Source: Deltaproteobacteria bacterium
GTDB lineage: Bacteria; Myxococcota_A; UBA796; GCA-2862545
Length of the DNA: 35,670 nt
Reading direction: 5' to 3'
NCBI GenBank assembly: GCA_006226595.1
Contig: SBGP01000062.1
Coordinates: 1-35,670 of the forward strand
Under the pieces are notes generated by a model, which saw only the letters and a program-made list of their open reading frames with translations, was not told the origin of the DNA and ran no database searches. Below, one piece after another: positions 30,619 to 35,670 of the stretch (positions are counted from its first letter, which is position 1; each line of letters begins with the position of its first letter). The translations under genes and the position numbers were made by a program.

Positions 30619-30930
30619 ATGAACATCGAAGGCTTCAAGCGGCTGGCCGGGATGATGGGTGTCATCGTCGTGGCCGAGATGGCCATCTTCTGGTTGATTG
30701 GCGCGTTTCCGCCGACGTCGCCCCTCGAGTGGAACATGCTGCTGTATGGCGTTGGCGGACCGCTCGTCGTCTCGGTCGGATCCATCGCCGTGTACGTCGG
30801 GCTCGTCCGTATGGGCTACGACCCGCCGACCGAGGTGCATCGCTCCGTGTCCCAGGACTACCGGTACCTGCAAGACCCCATGCACCGCAGCCCTGGGTCC
30901 TCGAAGGTGCGGGACGCCGAGGACGAGTGA
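30619..30930 (+). CDS. Small membrane protein with two TM helices (103 aa)
   Basis: Two hydrophobic helices (about residues 10-30, GMMGVIVVAEMAIFWLIGAF, and 42-64, LLYGVGGPLVVSVGSIAVYV) are followed by a ~40-residue polar tail. I recognise no family. The start is supported by the GGTAGGCT element 6 nt upstream rather than by an RBS, suggesting a leaderless mRNA. It lies between the tail-anchored protein and the sulfatase-fold gene on the same strand. Confidence 0.7.
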   Translation: MNIEGFKRLAGMMGVIVVAEMAIFWLIGAFPPTSPLEWNMLLYGVGGPLVVSVGSIAVYVGLVRMGYDPPTEVHRSVSQDYRYLQDPMHRSPGSSKVRDAEDE

Positions 30931-31042
30931 GCGGGCAACGGCGTGGTTCGACGTGTCCGGTGGACCGCGGTACCCTCGACCGTGGAGGTCCCATCCGCCC
31001 GCATCCGTCGATGTCTCCCCGCACCCCGACCGGTGGGTGCCG

Positions 31043-32467
31043 ATGAATCGCCGGGTGGCGGTCCTCCTGGTGCTCATCGTCGCGGGGCTGGCGGTGATCG
31101 CCTGGCCGCGGCTGGAGGTCGCGCTGGTGCCGTCGGACGACGCGCAGCTGACCGAGGCGCTGTCGCGTGTCCCGCTGGCCGAGCCGGGAGCCCAGGGACC
31201 CGACATCGTGCTCATCGTGCTCGACACCGTGCGCAAGGACCGCGTGTCGCCGTACGCCGACGATGCGATCACTCCGAAGCTGGCGCGGTGGGCGAGCGAC
31301 GCGCGGGTGTTCGACCAGGCGCGCGCGGTCTCCTCGTGGACGCTGCCGTCGCATGCCTCGATGTTCACGGGTCGGTACCCGACCGAGCATGGGGCGCACG
31401 GGGACTCGCTGGCGTCGGGCATCGACGCGCACGGGCTCAGCCCGGAAGTCCCTGTCGTGGCCGAGGTGCTCTCGGAGGCTGGCTGGGCGACGGTCGGCAT
31501 TGCTGCGAACCGTGGCTACTTGAGGGCGGAGACGGGTCTTGCACGTGGGTTTCACGCCTGGCTGGCTGACTCGCTGCGGCCGCACTCCCTGGAGGTGCCA
31601 TACCCCGAGGGCGAGCGCGTGACCGACCTGGCCCTCGCGGCGCTCTCGGCGCCCCGTGAGCGCCCGATGTTCTTGTTCGTGAACTACATGGACGCGCACA
31701 TGCCGTACATCGATCGGCGCGAATACTACGCGGACCCCGCGGACTTTCCGGCCGTTCGAGCTCCCTTCACGCAGAGCTACGCCGCGACGAGGGCGACGGG
31801 CGTTCCCCTGGATCCAGTCGTGAGCACCTCCTGGCAGCAGGGCTACGACGCGACCCTGCGCTACCTCGACGACGAGGTGGGCCGTCTGCTCGAGGCGCTG
31901 CCAGAGCTCGGTATCGACGAGAACGACCTGGTGATCGTCACTTCCGACCACGGCGAGGCCTTCGGTGAGCACGGCACCGTCGAGCATGGAAAGGACCTGT
32001 ACGACGAGTCGATCGCGGTGCCGCTGTTCGTGCGTGGACCGGGCTTCGAGTCGGGACGAGATGCGCGCCTGGTCGACCACACGGACCTGCCGCGGTGGAT
32101 GCTCGATGCCGCGGGCCTGCCACACCTTCCCGGCATGGTCGAGGACGAGGTTCAGCTCGCGGAGCTGCACTACACCCGGCACAAGCACCTCGCGGATCCG
32201 GTGCTGCGCGCCCGCTACGGACGGGTGCTGCGGGCGTACGTGGCCGAGCATCGTAAGGCGATTGCGAGCTCCACCGGGGATGCCGAGGTCTTCGATCTTG
32301 CGGTCGATCCGGGGGAGACCCGGGATGCACGTGCCGAGGCCTGGGCGCCTCCTCTCGTCGAGCGGCTCCACGAGCGGTTCGAGCAGCTCGAGACCGGGGA
32401 AGGGGGCGAGATCACCCACAGTGCCGAAGACCTCGAGCATCTGCGCTCGCTCGGGTATGTCGAGTAG
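31043..32467 (+). CDS. Membrane-anchored sulfatase/phosphatase-fold hydrolase (Thr at FGly site)
   Basis: The product has 474 residues. Residues ~5-22 form a signal anchor ([17 protein letters not shown]). The rest is an alkaline-phosphatase/sulfatase fold: metal ligand Asp61 ([11 protein letters not shown]), the nucleophile region T100-L-P-S103 within [13 protein letters not shown], and metal ligands Asp302-His303 ([11 protein letters not shown]). It ends with the LRSLGYVE tail typical of this group. Because Thr, not Cys or Ser, sits at the position normally turned into formylglycine, classical sulfatase maturation is not possible. A Thr-based phosphodiesterase or phosphotransferase is an alternative. 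GGTGG lies just upstream of the ATG. CGGTACCCT, ~67 nt upstream, may be the promoter. Confidence 0.85.
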   Translation: MNRRVAVLLVLIVAGLAVIAWPRLEVALVPSDDAQLTEALSRVPLAEPGAQGPDIVLIVLDTVRKDRVSPYADDAITPKLARWASDARVFDQARAVSSWTLPSHASMFTGRYPTEHGAHGDSLASGIDAHGLSPEVPVVAEVLSEAGWATVGIAANRGYLRAETGLARGFHAWLADSLRPHSLEVPYPEGERVTDLALAALSAPRERPMFLFVNYMDAHMPYIDRREYYADPADFPAVRAPFTQSYAATRATGVPLDPVVSTSWQQGYDATLRYLDDEVGRLLEALPELGIDENDLVIVTSDHGEAFGEHGTVEHGKDLYDESIAVPLFVRGPGFESGRDARLVDHTDLPRWMLDAAGLPHLPGMVEDEVQLAELHYTRHKHLADPVLRARYGRVLRAYVAEHRKAIASSTGDAEVFDLAVDPGETRDARAEAWAPPLVERLHERFEQLETGEGGEITHSAEDLEHLRSLGYVE

Positions 32468-32506
32468 CGCTCGATCCGGTGATGATCGACGTCGGCGGTG
32501 GACTGC

Positions 32507-32514
32507 GGTAGGCT
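32507..32514 (+). promoter_or_regulatory. GGTAGGCT promoter element, leadered
   Basis: The same element as in the leaderless genes, here 19 nt before the ATG at 32534. A short leader follows, containing AAGGGG as ribosome-binding site. Confidence 0.55.
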
Positions 32515-32533
32515 CCGGGAAAGGGGTCGCCAC

Positions 32534-34018
32534 ATGCGTAATCTGCAGCTGTTGATGTTGATCGTTCCCGCTCTCTCCGCTTGTACCGGAGACGAGACCG
32601 AGGACTCTGGAGTCGTCGAGACGGACACGGACGCCGATACCGACGCGGACGCCGACACGGACACGGACGCCGATACCGATGCGGACGCGGACACGGACGC
32701 GGATGCCGATACCGATGCGGACGCCGACACGGACGCGGATGCCGATACCGACGCGGACGCCGACACGGACGCGGACGCCGACACCGACGCGGATGCCGAC
32801 ACGGACGCAGACGCCGACACCGACGCGGATGCGGACACCGACGCGGACGCCGACACGGACACGGACACGGACACGGACACCGACACGGACACGGACACGG
32901 ACACGGACACGGACACGGACACGGACACGGACACGGACACGGACCCCGTCGTGGCCAACTACAACTGGGACTTCGAGGCCTGGGACGCCGGCAGCCTCGA
33001 TAGCTTTGCGGCGTCGAGCGGACTGACTCCGAGGACGGACTCCTCCCTGGAGGGCACGTTTGCCGCGCGAATGGATCTCGCGACGAATGCGGTCGAGTCG
33101 CTCGAGTCTCTGTGGGCGCGCCGGGTTCCGGCCGACGAGCGGTACACGATGCACTTCTGGATCTCGAACCCGGTGTCGACCATGGAGTTCTCGGGACGCA
33201 TCACGCTCGAGGACGTGACCGATGGCGGCACGCTGGTCCAGCAGACGACCAGCCCTCGCACGATTCCGACGACGACCGACGCCGAGTGGGTCGAGCTCAC
33301 GGCGAGGGCGACGGCTCCGAACACCGTGGCCGACGTGGATGTACGTCCTGCGCTCGCCGTGCAGAACGCGCTGGTTCGCGGGCTCGGCCCGGCGATGCCG
33401 AAGACCGACATCTGGCAGCTCACGCGTCCCCATCCCTTCAGCCTTGACGGCACGCCAGACGCGAGTCTGGTCGACATTGCCGCGAACACGGGCACCATCG
33501 AGTACGCCCTGGGTATGAACGACGACGGGCACCTGTCCATCGCGATGACCAGTGCGCTCGATACGACCTACACATCGGACAACTTCGTGTTCGTGTGGAC
33601 GGGCCAGGTGGACCGGGCGAACACGGTGCCCATGCCCTGGGCCAAGGCGGGTACGCTGCCCGGGGCGCTCACGGGCGACCTGCTGGTCTTCGCGAGCGAG
33701 AACAACAACGGGTACTGCGAAGCGGCGCGCTGGAACGGGTCGGCGTGGGTCGTCATCGGCGGCAGCGGTGCGGGATGCAGCAACGGCTCGCCCATGGCCG
33801 AGGCTCTGTACGATCTGTCGATCGCCGCGGGCAACGACACCACCAACCTGTACTGGGAGTTCCATGTCGCCGGCGGGGGTTGGGGCGACGGCGATGGAGG
33901 CGCCCTCTACGCGGTGTCGCAGTACCCGACGACGGTCACCGACAACGGGAACATCGACGTCACCGAGCTCCAGGCGGTCCCGCGGTGGACGCTGCTCCTC
34001 GGAGACCCGCCGCGGTAG
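32534..34018 (+). CDS. Lipoprotein with long Asp-repeat stalk and large extracellular domain
   Basis: The product has 494 residues. A lipoprotein signal (lipobox LSAC, Cys17) is followed by a stalk (residues ~29-138) of DADADT and then pure DT repeats. A ~355-residue C-terminal domain follows that looks like a jelly-roll of carbohydrate-binding type ([20 protein letters not shown] near its start, then [15 protein letters not shown]...). It includes [14 protein letters not shown] near the end. Such heads often bind polysaccharides, which is an inference from style. AAGGGG gives the start at 32534. Its stop is 4 nt from the stop of the convergent protease gene. Confidence 0.83.
   Translation: MRNLQLLMLIVPALSACTGDETEDSGVVETDTDADTDADADTDTDADTDADADTDADADTDADADTDADADTDADADTDADADTDADADTDADADTDADADTDADADTDTDTDTDTDTDTDTDTDTDTDTDTDTDTDPVVANYNWDFEAWDAGSLDSFAASSGLTPRTDSSLEGTFAARMDLATNAVESLESLWARRVPADERYTMHFWISNPVSTMEFSGRITLEDVTDGGTLVQQTTSPRTIPTTTDAEWVELTARATAPNTVADVDVRPALAVQNALVRGLGPAMPKTDIWQLTRPHPFSLDGTPDASLVDIAANTGTIEYALGMNDDGHLSIAMTSALDTTYTSDNFVFVWTGQVDRANTVPMPWAKAGTLPGALTGDLLVFASENNNGYCEAARWNGSAWVVIGGSGAGCSNGSPMAEALYDLSIAAGNDTTNLYWEFHVAGGGWGDGDGGALYAVSQYPTTVTDNGNIDVTELQAVPRWTLLLGDPPR
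32619..32946 (+). repeat. Tandem repeat encoding DADADT then DT units
   Basis: About 230 bases of an 18-bp unit (GACGCGGATGCCGATACC-like, with synonymous GAT/GAC and GCG/GCC changes) pass into about 80 bases of the hexamer GACACG repeated. The change of period inside one array suggests separate slippage expansions. Confidence 0.9.
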
Positions 34019-34021
34019 GCG

Positions 34022-35281
34022 TCAGCGCTGGAACGAGAAGCGCGGCCGCTTCATCGACGCCTGGGCCTGCAGGTACTGGGCGAGCGCGTCGTACAGGATC
34101 TGCTCCGCCTGCTTCTCGGGAATCGCGAGCTGCTCGGCGATGACCAGCATCTCGGCGTGGTCTTCGGCGGAGAGGTTGCCATCCGAAGCGACCACGTGGG
34201 CGAGCTGCGCGAACAGCCCGAAGCGCTCCGGACCCGCGTTGTCTCGGAGCCACGCGATGGCCGAGGCCAGGCGCTCTCTCGCCGCTTGTCGGTTGTGACA
34301 GCGCTCGAGCTCGGCCTCCGGGTCCGCCGAGAGCGGCAGGATCAGGTGCAGCAGCAGGTCGGCCTGGTCGCGGTTCAGTTCCTGGCCCCCAGCCTGGGTG
34401 ACGAGCAGGCCCGCGGCGACGAGGAAGTCGCGGCTATGCACCTCGAGCGGCTCGGTCACTTCGAGCTCCATGAGGCGCGCCACTTCGGTGACCCGTGCGT
34501 CCGCCTGACCCAGGGCCTTGCGGGACGCACGCGCACCACCGGCCTCCCCGAACAACTGGAGCGCGCGCACGCGCACGGGCGTCGCGGGATGGGAGAAGGT
34601 GGAGAGCACCTCCTTGCGCTTGAGCTTCTGGAGCTCCTCGAGCTGGTGAAGGAAGGCGTGGACGTCGAAGCGCAAGTGCTCGGGACCCAGTCCGGAACTC
34701 ATCTTGAAGAACGCACGAACCGCGGTCTCGATGTCGCTGCCCGCGGCGGTGAAGCCGCACCGATCCGCCGAGAGCTCCGCCTGGCGGTCCCATGTCTCCA
34801 GGCGACGCTGCAGGAGTGGCGGCATGCGGGTCTCGCCGGTCTCGTCCTCGCCGAGTGCCGCATTGAGCAGGCGGGAGCGGTAGTGGCGATAGGCGAGGTG
34901 ACCGATCTCGTGACCGAGCACGAAGCGGATCTCGTCGTCGTCCATGCGCTCGATCAGGCCACTGTTGAGACTCACGACGTGTGGCTTGTCGCTCATGCCG
35001 TGCAGCGCGAAGGCGTTGATCTCCGAGTCGGCCTGGACGAACAGGTCGACCGGCGCCTCGAAGCCGAGGGTGTCGCGCACCTCGTCGAGCAGACCCATGA
35101 GACGAGGCGCGAGGAGCGGTGTCAGTCGCAGCTGACTCGCGAGCACGACCTCGTAGAACGGCAGCACTTCTCCGGACTCTTCGTAGTGGGCAAGGATGTC
35201 CTCGAGCCCGAAGCGCTCGAAGAGCAGGTCGATGAGCTGCTGCTCGGGTCGAAAGCGGATGTGGTCCATGGAGACGGGCAT
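34022..35281 (-). CDS. M48-type zinc protease with C-terminal TerB-like domain
   Basis: The product has 419 residues without a signal peptide or membrane helix. The zinc site is H124-E125-I-G-H128 with the third ligand Glu169 in AELSAD, typical of the M48/HtpX group. Members usually carry membrane helices, which are absent here, so it is probably cytosolic or peripheral. The last ~70 residues (~335-405: FAQLAHVVASDGNLSAEDHAEMLVIAEQL) resemble the TerB domain linked to stress and tellurite systems. Proteolysis coupled to a sensing domain is inferred. The ATG at 35281 has no RBS. GGTAGGCT ends 6 nt upstream, again the leaderless arrangement. Confidence 0.87.
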   Translation of the reverse strand: MPVSMDHIRFRPEQQLIDLLFERFGLEDILAHYEESGEVLPFYEVVLASQLRLTPLLAPRLMGLLDEVRDTLGFEAPVDLFVQADSEINAFALHGMSDKPHVVSLNSGLIERMDDDEIRFVLGHEIGHLAYRHYRSRLLNAALGEDETGETRMPPLLQRRLETWDRQAELSADRCGFTAAGSDIETAVRAFFKMSSGLGPEHLRFDVHAFLHQLEELQKLKRKEVLSTFSHPATPVRVRALQLFGEAGGARASRKALGQADARVTEVARLMELEVTEPLEVHSRDFLVAAGLLVTQAGGQELNRDQADLLLHLILPLSADPEAELERCHNRQAARERLASAIAWLRDNAGPERFGLFAQLAHVVASDGNLSAEDHAEMLVIAEQLAIPEKQAEQILYDALAQYLQAQASMKRPRFSFQR

Positions 35282-35287
35282 GGCCTG

Positions 35288-35295
35288 AGCCTACC
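35288..35295 (-). promoter_or_regulatory. Leaderless promoter element GGTAGGCT of the M48 gene
   Basis: TAGGCT on the minus strand ends 6 nt before the ATG at 35281. No Shine-Dalgarno is present. Confidence 0.6.
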
Positions 35296-35418
35296 CCCGG
35301 GCCAGCGCCAGGGGAACCACCTTGTACACCCGGGATCCGGGTCGTGATCGGGGGCAGCCTGGGAAGGCGATCGAGGCGATCGGTATTGCGATCATGCGGA
35401 TCCACGTCGACAGAGCGG

Positions 35419-35431
35419 GCTGTCAGACAGC
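35419..35431. promoter_or_regulatory. Palindrome GCTGTC-A-GACAGC
   Basis: A perfect 13-bp dyad about 40 bp upstream of the TTGACA box. It may be an operator or an upstream regulatory site for the promoter at the right edge. Confidence 0.35.
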
Positions 35432-35469
35432 GTTTTCGGCGACCACGATCGCCCCCGCGGACAAAGTTG

Positions 35470-35498
35470 TTGACAGGGTGCGGGGGGCTTCATACTTA
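35470..35498 (+). promoter_or_regulatory. Strong promoter, possibly rRNA-type
   Basis: A perfect -35 TTGACA at 35470-35475 is followed by CATACTTA at 35491-35498. The -10 is either CATACT (15-bp spacer) or TACTTA (17-bp). Upstream AAAG is mildly AT-rich. This is one of only two consensus -35 boxes recognised in the window. Confidence 0.5.
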
Positions 35499-35502
35499 GC
35501 TG

Positions 35503-35670
35503 GAGCCGGAGGGGGAACCCCCCCGCCGCACACGCTTCGGGGCCAAGCGAGGCCCGCGCCAGTGAGGCGCGACTCCCAAGTCCTCGAAGAACAAGCCAGA
35601 CAAGACAGCCCCCAGGGCTGAACGGATGGCTCGCTCTCTGAAATTCAGGCAGAAGTGGAGAGACGCAAGC
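35503..35670 (+). ncRNA. Structured transcribed leader, possibly of an rRNA operon (partial)
   Basis: Downstream of the TTGACA promoter there are several short hairpins: GGGGG/CCCCC around 35511-35522, CGCTT/AAGCG near 35535-35550, GCGCC/GGCGC near 35560, and CAGCCC/GGGCTG near 35610-35622. A boxA-like GCTCTCTGAAATT follows near 35635, and no coding frame with local codon use is present. This fits an rRNA leader with antitermination signals, or another structured leader. The downstream gene lies outside the window. Confidence 0.4.

Noticed and set aside
32468-33865. Minus-strand frames with long Val/Arg or Ser/Val/Ala repeats opposite the Asp-repeat genes (also 10716-11026).
   Set aside because: They are the exact antisense of the GACGCG-type coding repeats and have no RBS or signal.
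35626-35670. ATG followed by an open frame to the window edge (MARSLKFRQKW...).
   Set aside because: It uses AGG, AGA and AAA codons unlike every neighbour and has no RBS. The stretch fits a structured leader with a boxA-like site better.

Overview
The window is strongly GC-rich. Almost every real gene shows G or C in the third codon position, so many long shadow frames exist and most apparent overlaps are not genes. At least ten products carry lipoprotein signals. Several have Asp-rich linkers (DADADT and DTG-type repeats) or a Cys/Asp metal-binding motif of the MopE type. Together these suggest a myxobacterium-like member of the Myxococcota, possibly marine or metagenomic. This placement rests on sequence style only and was not tested by a search. 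No tRNA, CRISPR array, transposase or integrase was recognised, so the region reads as chromosome rather than as an element.

Layout. 1-5.2 kb holds cell-envelope genes: a partial metal-binding lipoprotein, a di-heme cytochrome-c peroxidase lipoprotein, a secreted protein, a C-type-lectin lipoprotein and a helical lipoprotein. 5.2-8.4 kb (minus) holds a metallophosphoesterase, a small membrane protein and a compact SNF2-type helicase. 8.5-10.4 kb (minus) is a fatty-acid desaturase-MerR operon with a clear promoter/operator. 10.7-12.8 kb holds an Asp-repeat lipoprotein, a coiled-coil exported protein and an OsmC-like protein. 12.85-15.3 kb is a divergent LysR-regulator/isocitrate-dehydrogenase pair with twin palindromes between them. 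15.4-18.1 kb holds a HAD phosphatase, a Tat-type dienelactone-hydrolase lipoprotein and a YD-like lipoprotein.

18.1-22.3 kb holds a methyltransferase, an isochorismatase-fold protein lacking its catalytic Cys, and a class II photolyase fused to a renalase-like flavin oxidoreductase. 22.5-26.0 kb holds a small coupled gene pair followed by a receiver/winged-helix/STAND/TPR regulator. 26.0-30.9 kb holds proteins of unknown function, two lipoproteins, a GNAT acetyltransferase and two small membrane proteins. 31.0-35.3 kb holds a membrane-anchored sulfatase-fold hydrolase, a large Asp-repeat lipoprotein and a cytosolic M48-type protease with a TerB-like tail. The last 200 bases look like a strong promoter and structured leader, possibly of an rRNA operon.

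The most notable points are the photolyase-oxidoreductase fusion, a recurring GGTAGnCT element placed exactly 6 nt before several ATG codons (predicting leaderless mRNAs), the twin operator at the LysR/icd pair, and the MerR-desaturase promoter with a perfect inverted repeat. Most genes are monocistronic or in pairs. Convergent genes often have stop codons within a few bases of each other.
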